From NCBI GenBank assembly GCA_018806915.1, contig JAGKQI010000077.1:62001-126000 (forward strand): a stretch of 64,000 nt of DNA, read 5' to 3'. Position 1 is the first letter of the stretch. Every line of letters starts with the position of its first letter. Origin of the DNA: Phytophthora colocasiae (taxonomy: Eukaryota > Oomycota > Peronosporomycetes > Peronosporales > Peronosporaceae). Of the stretch, positions 45,587 through 58,242 are shown piece by piece. The position numbers were made by a program, and so were the translations under genes. A model generated the notes under the pieces. The model made no database searches, was not told the origin of the DNA, and was given only the letters and a program-made list of their open reading frames with translations.

Positions 45587-48500
45587 TCACTGAGCTGCGG
45601 GGTCAGGTGACGATGCTGCTGCAGATGACGCAGCCCGCACGCGCGTCGTCGGCGTCAGCGCCTCCGCGCTCGCCCCGCGAGGTCCCAATATGGCTTGAGT
45701 AAGCCGGCGTAGAACACGGGATGTGTTTGCATCCGCTTCGGCAAGTCCAGCGTGTATGCCAGGCCCTTCTTGGCCACGACCGTGAACGGTCTGATAAAGC
45801 GCAGTGCAACTTCGTCTTAAAGACGGCCGACACTGCATGTGTAGGTAGGTTCTTAGCGTTTAATAAAACTTGGTCACCGACCTTGAATTCCCACATTGCC
45901 TCTGCCTTTGCATCAGCCTGTTCCTTTTGAACATCTTGTCGCGTCACGCACTCGTCGTAAGACGCTCAATCTCATCGAGAGGAAGTCATCGACTTACTTA
46001 CGAACAGCAAGAGAGGGCTGACATCAGCAAGCTCGGAGTCGAGCGACGGCACAGCCTCTCCCCACCAAGCCCGAGGCTACCGCGTGGCGGAGTGAGCGGG
46101 ACGCGCGGATGCGCAAGGCCGTTCACGTACAGAACGAGGTGAAGCCTGTCGAGGCATGCACCGCGTTGTTCATTGAGAACTCAACGAGAGGCATAGCGCT
46201 CGAAAACGCTTCGGCGTTTCAGCGCATACGCTGCGGAGGATGTCCTCCAGGACGCGGTTCACGCGTTCAGTCTGACCGTCGGTCTGGATGATCCACCGTG
46301 GACATGTCCAGTCGAGTGCCAAGCACTTTAAAGACGGACGTCCAGAAGTGACCCGTGAAACGGGGTCTCGATCGAGACAATGGTCTCTGGCAGCCCATGC
46401 TGACGGAAGACCTGATCGATAAAGATCGTCGCTGTCCCAGTGCCATCGACGGTGTCCGGCACAACCGCGGGATGAGCCATCTTGCTCAACGGTCAGCAGA
46501 AGACCACCACGCCCGTGTTGCCCGCCGAGTCCTTCGGCAGGCCAAACACAAAGTCCATGCTCATGGACTGCCAACGCAGAGGGTACAGGCAAGATCGCCA
46601 ATGGCGCCGTCGCATACGGCGAGGGTTTAACCCGTTGACACGTCTCGCACGTGCGCACATATGTGCTGACCCACTTGTACAGCTTCAGCCACCAGTACAT
46701 GGAATCACTGAGCCGTAGTTCTACTCGCGACTGAGGTGGCCGCTCGTGGGCGCGTGTCGTGGGCCTCATAGAGGATACGATACTTCAGGTCCTCATCGTG
46801 AGGAACCACCACGCGTGGTGGGTCATCCTGACCCGTGCTGTAGTACGGCAGACCGCCTTCCAGGCTATAGCGCTGGAGTTTCGCCTTTAGGCGTCGTGAC
46901 AGAGTCACCTTTAAGTCCTTAAAACTCATCGCTCCCTGAGCTTGAAGCAGCGCGACACAAGAGTCGTCCTGAGCATGCTGCTCAACCCATGTGAGGCGTG
47001 TCGGCCTCTTCGAAGTCAAGTCTTCGAAGACTTCCTGTCGAACAAAGTTGCTCGATGCAAGTTGCTCGATGCGCCCGGAGTCCACTAGGGCACGAAGAGA
47101 GTTAACTCTCTTCGACATCACGTTCAGGATGACAAGGTTTGGCTTGTCATCTTGCAGCTTACAGCGAGAAACCTTCTCGCTGGGGCAGCAGTCCTCATCG
47201 TCGCGTGTCCAAGCTCGACACGCGAGACTGCACATCAGCAGTAGGACGCCCCGCGCCTACTGGTCCTTGTGGTGAAGTGGATTCAAATCAAGCCGGATAT
47301 GACGCAGAACGACTACGATGATGGGTGACGTGCGACATGGTGCTACGATAAGGACAGATCCTCAAAACTGGGTACCTACTCTAGGCCCGGATCCTAAGTT
47401 ATCCAGATACCGGATCCTCAAGGTCCAAGGCCCTCGGATCCAGACTCGGATCCTCATGATCCAAGACATCAATGAAGTAAAGTAGTTGCAGGAGAGCCAG
47501 CATGATCCAAGATAGAGATTGGCGATAAGAAAGATAGGGTACAGGATGAGAAACTGGATAACCATCAATCAGAGAGTCAATTTACCTTCTAGTCCGCAAG
47601 TGGTTTTCTTCAGGGCCCAAGACAAGGGAAGTGGAGAGTGCGCAAGTGGTTTTCTTCAGGGCCCAAGACAAGGGAAGAGAATAGTGTATTGGCCTCCACA
47701 GCTAAGACCGGATCCCCGATTTGGCCGGCTTACCTTACGCTAGTGAAGACCTCGGATCCAACGGTGTTGATTGCTTAACCGTAGGATTCCTCGACCTCTC
47801 AACTACCCCAAGACCAACCGCTACAGGAGGCGGCAAGCAAGACAGTAAAGGAAAAGGGGCCCCACACCCACCAAGGCAACCCCGGATCCAAGGATCCACA
47901 CGATCTTCGAGTCCAAGACCAAGATCCCCCAACCAGGACCTGTGTGCAGGAACCCCCCACGCAACCTCCCAAGTCCCCGCCAAGGACGTTCAAGCCCTCA
48001 CGCCTGTGTACACTCTCCCGTTCCTGAGAGAGCAGATCCCGCCCACAGACGGGTACACAAGGTGAGCCTCAGCAACCCCACGGTTATCAGGTACCCCCTT
48101 CGTTAGTCGGTGTCTGGGCACCTTTTGTGAGCGTTGGATCCCTGCTCATTCCAGCGGATCCACTACACCACATCCTTGGCGTTTTTTTAACGCCCGCCCG
48201 CTATGCACTCGCGTGCATAGTGACCGATGTTACTACACTTGTAACATTGAACCTTACCGTTCCTACGCTGCTGTTGACCAGCAGTCGTAGCACCTCGAGA
48301 GGTCCATAGGTTCCGGACCTCCCGTCTTCGCAACAGGACGCGCCGGCTTCGGCGCCGTTCCGCATGGAGTTTAGCTTGACGCCGGCTGTTAAACTCCTCT
48401 TGCATTACAAGGCTGATCGCCTCTTCGAGGGTATTCGGATAATCTCGGAAGAGATATGTTTTGACGGGACCATCTCTTAGTCCCTTCATGAACGTGACAA

Positions 48501-49048
48501 CCTTGGTCGCCTCGTCGATTGGGTTCGCCACTATGTTCGATACCAAGTATCGAGCACGCTGGGCAAAGGTGTGAACGCCCTGCTGCAGATCGAGCAGAGT
48601 TTCTCGATCTGAACTCGTTCTTCGGGGCTCAAACGCAAGATTGAGTTCCTCCTTGAACACATCGTACGTGCTGAAGCACGTAGCATCCGAAGTCGGCGCC
48701 CATAGGCCTAACTCCTCGCACGTCCGCCAAGACATGACATGGCGAACGCGACCTTCGACATCAGGTCGACGATACGTCGAGCCGCAACGGCTATGTGTCG
48801 AGTTCGACAAGCCAACGAAGGAGGGTCTCGTCCTCCTTCCCCGTGTGAGGTACTCACGTGGAGTTTTCAACGACTCCACGCGTGGCTTAGGAAGCCATCG
48901 AGGCAGCAACATCTCATTGCTCCTTAACAATGTACCCCAGCGTGTGGCATTCGCATGCCAGTCTCGCTCACGACTTGGATCAGATCGGAAAGCTGAGTGG
49001 CTTGGCTCGAGGGGCCTCAGTCCCTGACTGCTCGCCTGCAGCTTCAGC
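45587..49048 (-). mobile_element. Array unit 8 (long class, ~3.46 kb, indel-rich)
   Basis: Integrase pieces 45603-45947 and 46170-46769 in shifted frames, retropepsin within 46705-47235, gag 48187-48930. Indels are scattered throughout, for example cgcagtgcaac near 45800, aacggtcagcag near 46490 and ggcgccgttccg near 48351, mostly of one to three bases. Confidence 0.82.
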
Positions 49049-52000
49049 TCACTGAGCTGCGGGGTCAGGTGACGATGCTGCTGCAGATGACGCAGCCCGC
49101 ACGCGCGTCGTCGGCGTCAGCGCCTCCGCGCTCGCCCCGCGGGGTCCCAATATGGCAGGTAAGCCGGCGTAGAACACGGGATGTGTTTGCATCCGCTTCG
49201 GCAAGTCCAGCGTGTATGCCAGGCCCTTCTTGGCCACGACCGTGAACGGTCTGATAAAGCGCGAGTGCAACTTCGTCTTAAAGACGGCTGACACTGCATG
49301 CGTAGGTAGGTTCTTAGCGTTTAATAAAACTTGGTCACCGACCTTGAATTCCCCATTGCCTCTGCCTTTTGCATCAGCCTGTTCCTTTTGAACATCTTGT
49401 CGCGTCACGCACTCGTCGTAAGACGCTCAATCTCATCGAGAGGAAGTCATCGACTTACTTACGAACAGCAAGAGGGCTGACATCAGCAAGCTCGAGTCGA
49501 GCGACGGCACAGCCTCTCCCCACCAAGCCCGAGGCTACCGCGTGGCGGAGTGAGCGGGACGCGCGCGGATGCTGCAAGGCCGTTCACGTAGAACGAGGTG
49601 AAGCCTGTCAGGCATGCACCGCGTTGTTCATTGAGAACTCAACGAGAGGAACGCATAGCGCTCAAACGCTTCGGCGTTTCCGCAAGCGCCACGCTGCGGC
49701 AGGATGTCACCTCCAGGACGCCCGGTTACCACGCGTTCAGTCTGACCGTCGGTCTGCCGGATGATCCACCGTGGACATGTCCAGTCGAGTGCCAAGCAAC
49801 TTTAAAGACGGACGTCCAGAAGTGACCCGTGAAACGGGGGTCTCCCGATCCGAGACAATGGGTCTCTGGCAGCCCATGCTGACGGAAGACCTGATCGATA
49901 AAGATCGTCGCTGTCCCAGTGCCATCTGACGGTGTCCACGCGCACCAACCGCGAGATGAGCCATCTTGCTCAAACGGTTCAACAAAGACCACCACGCCCG
50001 TGCGTTGCCCGCCGGAGTCCTTCCCGGCCCAGGCCAAACACAAAGTCCATGCTCATGGACTCGCCAACACGCAGAGGGTACAGGCAAAGATTCGCCAATG
50101 GCGCCGTCGCATACAGCGAGGGTTTAACCGTTGACACAGTCTCGCACGTGCGCACATATGTGCTGACCCACTTGTACAGCTTCAGCCACCCAGTACATGG
50201 AGCTCACTGAGTCCGTAGTTCCTACTCGCGACCAGGTGGCCGCTCGTGGGCGCGTGTCGTGGGCCTCATAGAGGATACGATACTTCAGGTCCTCATCGTG
50301 AGGAACCACCACGCGTGGTGGGTCATCCTGACCCGTGCTGTAGTACGGCAGACCGCCTTCCAGGCTATAGCGCTGGAGTTTCGCCTTTAGGCGTCGTGAC
50401 AGAGTCACCTTTAAGTCCTTAAAACTCATCGCTCCCTAGAGCTTGAAGCAGCGCGACACAAGAGTCGTCCTGAGCATGCTGCTCAACCCATGTGAGGCGT
50501 GTCGGCCTCTTCGAAGTCAAGTCTTCGAAGACTTCCCTGTCGAACAAAGTTGCTCGATGCAAGTTGCTCGATGCGCCCGAGTCCACTAGGGCACGAAGAG
50601 AGTTAACTCTCTTCGACATCACGTTCAGGATGACAAGGTTTGGCTTGTCATCTTGCAGCTTACAGCGAGAAACCTTCTCGCTGGGGCGTAGTCCTCATCG
50701 TCGCGTGTCCAAGCTCGACACGCGAGACTGCATCAGCAGTAGGACGCCCCGCGCCTACTGGTCGCTTGTGGTGAAGTGGATTCAAATCAAGCCGGATATG
50801 ACGCAGAACGACTACGATGATGGGTGACGTGCGACATGGTGCTACGATAAGGACAGATCCCTAAAACTGGGTACCTACTCTAGGGCGGATCCTAAGTTAT
50901 CCAGATACCGGATCCTCAAGGTCCAAGGCCCTCGGATCCAGACTCGGATCCTCATGATCCAAGACATCAATGAAGTAAAGTAGTTGCAGGAGAGCCAGCA
51001 TGATCCAAGATAGAGATTGGCGATAAGAAAGATAGGGTACAGGATGAGAAACTGGATAACCATCAATCAGAGAGTCGAATTTACCTTCTAGTCCGCAAGT
51101 GGTTTTCTTCAGGGCCCAAGACAAGGGAAGTGGAGAGTGCGCAAGTGGTTTTCTTCAGGGCCCAAGACAAGGGAAGAGGATAGTGTATTGGCCTCCACAG
51201 CTAAGACCGGATCCCCGATTTGGCCGGCTTACCTTACGCTAGTGAAGACCTCGGATCCAACGGTGTTGATTGCTTAACCGTAGGATTCCTCGACCTCTCA
51301 ACTACCCCAAGACCAACCGCTACAGGAGGCGGCAAGCAAGACAGTAAAGGAAAAGGAGCCCCACACCCACCAAGGCAACCCGGATCCAAGGATCCACACG
51401 ATCTTCGAGTCCAAGACCAAGATCCCCCAACCAGGACCTGTGTGCAGGAACCCCACGCAACCTCCCAAGTCCTCCGCCAAGGACGTTTCAAGCCCTCACG
51501 CCTGTGTACACTCTCCCGTTCCTGAGAGAGCAGATCCCTGCCCACAGACGGGTACACAAGGTGAGCCTCAGCAACCCCACGGTTATCGGAGTACCCCTTC
51601 GTTAGTCAGTGTCTGGGCACCGTGTGTGAGCGTTGGATCCTGCTCATTCCAGCGGATCCACTACACCACATCCTTGGCGTTTTTTAACGCCCGCCCGCTA
51701 TGCACTCGCGTGCATAGTGACCGATGTTACTACACTTGTAACATTGAACCTTACCGTTCCTACGCTGCTGTTGACCAGCAGTCGTAGCACTCAGAGAGGT
51801 CCATAGGTTCCGGACCTCCCGTCTTCACCAACAGGACGCGCCGGCTTCGGCGCTGTTCGCATGGAGTTTAGCTTGACGCCGGCTAAACTCCTCTTGCGTT
51901 ACAAGGCTGATCGCCTCTTCGAGGGTATTCGGATAATCTCGAAGAGATATGTTTTGACGGGACCATCTCTTAGTCCCTTCATGAACGTGACAAACCTTGG

Positions 52001-52543
52001 TCGCCTCGTCGATTGGGTTCGCCACTATGTTCGATACCAAGTATCGAGCACGCTGGAGCAAAGGTGTGAACGCCCTGCTGCAGATCGAGAGCGGAGTTTC
52101 TCGATCTGAACTCGTTCTTCGGGGGCTCAAACGCGCAAGATTGAGTTCCTCCTTGAACACATCGTACGTGCTGAAGCACGTAGCATCCGAGTCGGCGCCC
52201 ATAGGCTCAACTCCTCGCACGTCCGCCAAGACATGACATGGCGAACGCGACCTTCGACATCGGGTCGACGATACGTCGAGCCGCAACGGCTGTGTCGAGT
52301 TCGACAAGCCAACGAAGGAGGGTCTCGTCCTCCTTCCCCGTGTAGGTACTCACGTGGAGTTTTCAACGACTCCACGCGTGGCTTAGGAAGCCATCGAGGC
52401 AGCAACATCTCATTGCTCCTTAACAATGTACCCCAGCGTGTGGCATTCGCATGCCAGTCTCGCTCACGACTTGGATCAGATCGAAAGCTGAGTGGCTTGG
52501 CTCGAGGGGCCTCAGTCCCTGACTGCTCGCCTGCAGCTTCAGC
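49049..52543 (-). mobile_element. Array unit 9 (long class, ~3.50 kb, most error-laden)
   Basis: C-terminal module 49049-49408. The integrase core 49560-50087 is crowded with one- to three-base insertions, for example gtcacctccagg near 49707 and ggtctcccgatcc near 49840. Retropepsin 50419-50622, gag 51695-52426 with further indels. The excess length over other long units comes from these insertions. Confidence 0.82.
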
Positions 52544-55410
52544 TCACTGAGCTGCGGGGTCAGGTGACGATGCTGCTGCAGATGACGCAGCCCGCACGCG
52601 CGTCGTCGGCGTCAGCGCCTCCGCGCTCACCCCCGCGGGGTCCCAATATGGCTTGAGTAAGCCGGCGTAGAACACGGGATGTGTTTGCATCCGCTTCGGC
52701 AAGTCCAGCGTGTATGCCAGGCCCTTCTTGGCCACGACCGTGAACGGTCTGATAAAGCGCGGGTGCAACTTCGTCTTAAAGACGGCCGACACTGCATGTG
52801 TAGGTAGGTTCTTAGCGTTTAATAAAACTTGGTCACCGACCTTGAATTCCCACACATTGCCTCTGCCTTTTGCATCAGCCTGTTCCTTTTGAACATCTTG
52901 TCGCGTCACGCACTCGTCGTAAGACGCTCAATCTCATCGAGAGGAAGTCATCGACTTACTTACGAACAGCAAGAGGGCTGACATCAGCAAGCTCGGAGTC
53001 GAGCGACGGCACAGCCTCTCCCCCACCAAGCCCGAGGCTACCGCGTGGCGGAGCCGTAGGTCTTCTCGCGACCGAGGTGGCCGCTCGTGGGCGCGTGTCG
53101 TGGGCCTCATAGAGGATACGATACTTCAGGTCCTCATCGTGAGGAACCACCACGCGTGGTCGGTCATCCTGACCCGTGCTGTAGTACGGCAGACCGCCTT
53201 CCAGGCTATAGCGCTGGAGTTTCGCCTTTAGGCGTCGTGACAGAGTCACCTTTAAGTCCTTAAACTCATCGCTCCCTAGAGCTTAAAGCAGCGCGACACA
53301 AGAGTCGTCCTGAGCATGCTGCTCAACCCATGTGAGGCGTGTCGGCCTCTTCGAAGTCAAGTCTTCGAAGACTTCCCTGTCGAACAAAGTTGCTCGATGC
53401 AAGTTGCTCGATGCGCCCGAGTCCACTAGGGCACGAAGTTAGTTTACTCTCTTCGACATCACGTTCAGGATGACAAGGTTTGGCTTGTCATCTTGCAGCT
53501 TACAACGAAAACCTTCTCGCTGGGGGCAGCATAGTCCTCATCGTCGCGTGTCCAAGCTCGACACGCGAGACTGCATCAGCAGTAGGACGCCCCGCGCCTA
53601 CTGGTCCTTGTGGTGAAAGTGGATTCCAAATCAAGCCGGATATGACGCAGAACGACTACGATGATGGGTGACGTGCGACATGGTGCTACGATAAGGACAG
53701 ATCCCTAAAACTGGGTACCTACTCTAGGGCGGATCCTAAGTTATCCAGATACCGGATCCTCAAGGTCCAAGGCCCTCGGATCCAGACTCGGATCCTCATG
53801 ATCCAAGACATCAATGAAGTAAAGTAGTTGCAGGAGAGCCAGCATGATCCAAGATAGAGATTGGCGATAAGAAAGATAGGGTACAGGATGAGAAACTGGA
53901 TAACCATCAATCAGAGAGTCGAATTTACCTTCTAGTCCGCAAGCGGTTTTCTTCAGGGCCCAAGACAAGGAAGTGGAGAGTGCGCAAGTGGTTTTCTTCA
54001 GGGCCCAAGACAAGGGAAGAGGATAGTGTATTGGCCTCCACAGCTAAGACCGGATCCCCGATTTGGCCGGCTTACCTTACGCTAGTGAAGACCTCGGATC
54101 CAACGGTGTTGATTGCTTAACCGTAGGATTCCTAGACCTCTCAACTACCCCAAGACCAACCGCTACAGGAGGCGGCAAGCAAGACAGGAAAGGAAAAGGA
54201 GCCCCACACCCCACCAAGGCAACCCCGGATCCAAGGATCCACACGATCTTCGAGTCCAAGACCAAGATCCCCAACCAGGACCTGTGTGCAGGAACCCCCA
54301 CGCAACCTCCCAAGTCCCCGCCAAGGACGTTTCAAGCCCTCACGCCTGTGTACACTCTCCCGTTCCTGAAGGCAGATCCCGCCCACAGACGGGTACACAA
54401 GGTGAGCCTCAGCAACCCCCACGGTTATCGGAGTACCCCCTTCGTTAGTCAGTGTCTGGGCACCGTGTGTGAGCGTTGGATCCCTGCTCATTCCAGCGGA
54501 TCCACTACACCACATCCTTGGCGTTTTTTTAACGCCCGCCCGCTATGCACTCGCGTGCATAGTGACCGATGTTACTACACTTGTAACATTGAACCTTACC
54601 GTTCCTACGCTGCTGTTGACCAGCAGTCGTAGCACTCGAGAGGTCCATAGGTTCCGGACCTCCTGTCTTCGCAAACAGGACGCGCCAGCTTCGGCACGTT
54701 CGCATGGAGTTTTAGCTTGACGCCGGCTAAACTCCTCTTGCATTACAAGGCTGATCGCCTCTTCGAGGGTATTCGGATAATCTCGAAAGAGATACGTCTT
54801 GACGGGACCATCTCTTAGTCCCTTCATGAACGTGACAACCTTGGTCGCCTCGTCGATTGGGTTCGCCACTATGTTCGATACCAAGTATCGAGCACGCTGG
54901 GCAAAGGTGTGAACGCCCTGCTGCAGATCGAGAGCGGAGTTTCTCGATCTGAACTCGTTCTTCGGGGGCTCAAACGCAAGATTGAGTTCCTCCTTGAACA
55001 CATCGTACGTGCTGAAGCACGTAGCATCCGAGAGTCGGCGCCCATAGGCCTAACTCCTCGCACGTCCGCCAAGACATGACATGGCGAACGCGACCTTCGA
55101 CATCGGGTCGACGATACGTCGAGCCGCAACGGCTGTGTCGAGTTCGACAAGCCAACGAAGGAGGGTCTCGTCCTCCTTCCCCGTGTAGGAAATGGTACTC
55201 ACGTGGAGTTTTCAACGACTCCACGCGTGGCTTAGGGGAAGCCATCGAAGGCAGCAACATCTCATTGCTCCTTAACAATGTACCCCAGCGTGTGGCATTC
55301 GCATGCCAGTCTCGCTCACGACTTGGATCAGATCGAAAGCTGAGTGGCGGCTCGAGGGCCTCAGTCCCTGACTGCTCGCTCTGCAGCTTCAGCTCACTGA
55401 GCTGCGGGGG
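52544..55410 (-). mobile_element. Array unit 10 (short class, ~2.87 kb)
   Basis: Short-class integrase fusion 52956-53249. Retropepsin region about 53285-53530 altered by gaagttagtttac near 53437. Gag 54543-55001 combines agcttcggcacg (as in units 2, 4, 11) with gattgggttcgcc (as in long units), a mosaic. Private indels include gtaggaaatgg near 55187. Confidence 0.82.
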
Positions 55411-58242
55411 TCAGGTGACGATGCTGCTGCAGATGACGCAGCCCGCACGCGCGTCGTCGGCGTCAGCGCCTCCGCGCTCACCCCCGCGGGGTCCCAATAT
55501 GGCTTGAGTAAGCCGGCGTAGAACACGGGATGTGTTTGCATCCCGCTTCAGGCAAGTCCAGCGTGTATGCCAGGCCCTTCTTGGCCACGACCGTGAACGG
55601 TCTGATAAAGCGCAGGTGCAACTTCGTCTTAAAGACGGCCGACACTGCATGTGTAGGTAGGTTCTTAGCGTTTAATAAAACTTGGTCACCGACCTTGAAT
55701 TCCCACACATTGCCTCTGCCTTTTGCATCAGCCTGTTCCTTTTGAACATCTTGTCGCGTCACGCACTCGTCGTAAGACGCTCAATCTCATCGAGAGGAAG
55801 TCATCGACTTACTTACGAACAGCAAGAGGGCTGACATCAGCAAGCTCGGAGTCGAGCGACGGCACAGCCTCTCCCCCACCAAGCCCGAGGCTACCGCGTG
55901 GCGGAGCCGTAGGTCTTCTCGCGACCGAGGTGGCCGCTCGTGGGCGCGTGTCGTGGGCCTCATAGAGGATACGATACTTCAGGTCCTCATCGTGAGGAAC
56001 CACCACGCGTGGTCGGTCATCCTGACCCGTGCTGTAGTACGGCAGACCGCCTTCCAGGCTATAGCGCTGGAGTTTCGCCTTTAGGCGTCGTGACAGAGTC
56101 ACCTTTAAGTCCTTAAACTCATCGCTCCCTAGAGCTTAAAGCAGCGCGACACAAGAGTCGTCCTGAGCATGCTGCTCAACCCATGTGAGGCGTGTCGGCC
56201 TCTTCGAAGTCAAGTCTTCGAAGACTTCCTGTCGAACAAAGTTGCTCGATGCAAGTTGCTCCGATGCGCCCGGAGTCCACTAGGGCACGAAGAGAGTTAA
56301 CTCTCTTCGACATCACGTTCAGGATGACAAGGTTTGGCTTGTCATCTTGCAGCTTACAGCGAGAAACCTTCTCGCTGGGGGCAGCAGTCCTCATCGTCGC
56401 GTGTCCAAGCTCGACACGCGAGACTGCATCAGCAGTAGGACGCCCCGCGCCTACTGGTCGCTTGTGGTGAAGTGGATTCAAATCCAAGCCGGATATGACG
56501 CAGAACGACTACGATGATGGGTGACGTGCGACATGGTGCTACGATAAGGACAGATCCCTAAAACTGGGTACCTACTCTAGGGCGGATCCTAAGTTATCCA
56601 GATACCGGATCCTCAAGGTCCAAGGCCCTCGGATCCAGACTCGGATCCTCATGATCCAAGACATCAATGAAGTAAAAGTAGTTGCAGGAGAGCCAGCATG
56701 ATCCAAGATAGAGATTGGCGATAAGAAAGATAGGGTACAGGATGAGAAACTGGATAACCATCAATCAGAGAGTCGAATTTACCTTCTAGTCCGCAAGCGG
56801 TTTTCTTCAGGGCCCAAGACAAGGGAAGTGGAGAGTGCGCAAGTGGTTTTCTTCAGGGCCCAAGACAAAGGGAAGAGGATAGTGTATTGGCCTCCACAGC
56901 TAAGACCGGATCCCCGATTTGGCCGGCTTACCTTACGCTAGTGAAGACCTCGGATCCAACGGTGTTGATTGCTTAACCGTAGGATTCCTAGACCTCTCAA
57001 CTACCCCAAGACCAACCGCTACAGGAGGCGGCAAGCAAGACAGTAAAGGAAAAGGGCCTCACACACCCCACCAAGGCAACCCCGGATCCAAGGATCCACA
57101 CGATCTTCGAGTCCAAGACCAAGATCCCCCAACCAGGACCTGTGTGCAGGAACCCCCACGCAACCTCCCAAGTCCCCGCCAAGGACGTTCAAGCCCTCAC
57201 GCCTGTGTACACTCTCCCGTTCCTGAGAGGAGCAGATCCCGCCCACAGACGGGTACACAAGGTGAGCCTCAGCAACCCCCACGGTTATCAGTACCCCCTT
57301 CGTTAGTCAGTGTCTGGGCACCGTGTGTGAGCGTTGGATCCCTGCTCATTCCAGCGGATCCACTACACCACATCCTTGGCGTTTTTTTAACGCCCGCCCG
57401 CTATGCACTCGCGTGCATAGTGACCGATGTTACTACACTTGTAACATTGAACCTTACCGTTCCTACGCTGCTGTTGACCAGCAGTCGTAGCACTCGAGAG
57501 GTCCATAGGTTCCGGACCTCCCGTCTTCGCAACAGGACGCGCCAGCTTCGGCACGTTCGCATGGAGTTTAGCTTGACGCCGGCTAAACTCCTCTTGCATT
57601 ACAAGGCTGATCGCCTCTTCGAGGGTATTCGGATAATCTCGGAAGAGATATGTTTTGACGGGACCATCTCTTAGTCCAGCTTCATGAACGTGACAACCTT
57701 GGTCGCCTCGTCGATCGGGTTGGCCACTATGTTCGATACCAAGTATCGAGCACGCTGGGCAAAGGTGTGAACGCCCTGCCGCAGATCGAGAGCGGAGTTT
57801 CTCGATCTGAACTCGTTCTTCAGGGCTCAAACGCAAGATTGAGTTCCTCCTTGAACACATCGTACGTGCTGAAGCACGTAGCATCCGAGAGTCGGCGCCC
57901 ATGAGGCCTAACTCCTCGCACGTCCGCCAAGACATGACATGGCGAACGCGACCTTCGACATCGGGTCGACGATACGTCGAGCCGCAAACGGCTGTGTCGA
58001 GTTCGACAAGCCAACGAAGGAGGGTCTCGTCACTCCTTCCCCGTGTAGGTACTCACGTGGAGTTTTCAACGACTTCCACGCGTGGCTTAGGGAAGCCATC
58101 GAGGCAGCAACATCTCATTGCTCCTTAACAATGTACCCCAGCGTGTGGCATTCGCATGCCAGTCTCGCTCACGACTTGGATCAGATCGAAAGCTGAGTGA
58201 AGCGGCTCGAGGGGCCTCAGTCCTGACTGCTCGCCTGCAGCT
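55411..58242 (-). mobile_element. Array unit 11 (short class, ~2.83 kb)
   Basis: C-terminal module 55478-55762, short fusion 55809-56102, retropepsin 56176-56487 with gatgcgcccggagtc near 56265, gag 57387-58014 with several indels (gtccagcttcatg near 57674, catgaggcc near 57900). The + strand 56919-57674 is open for 251 codons, but by indel-made frame fusion. Confidence 0.82.
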
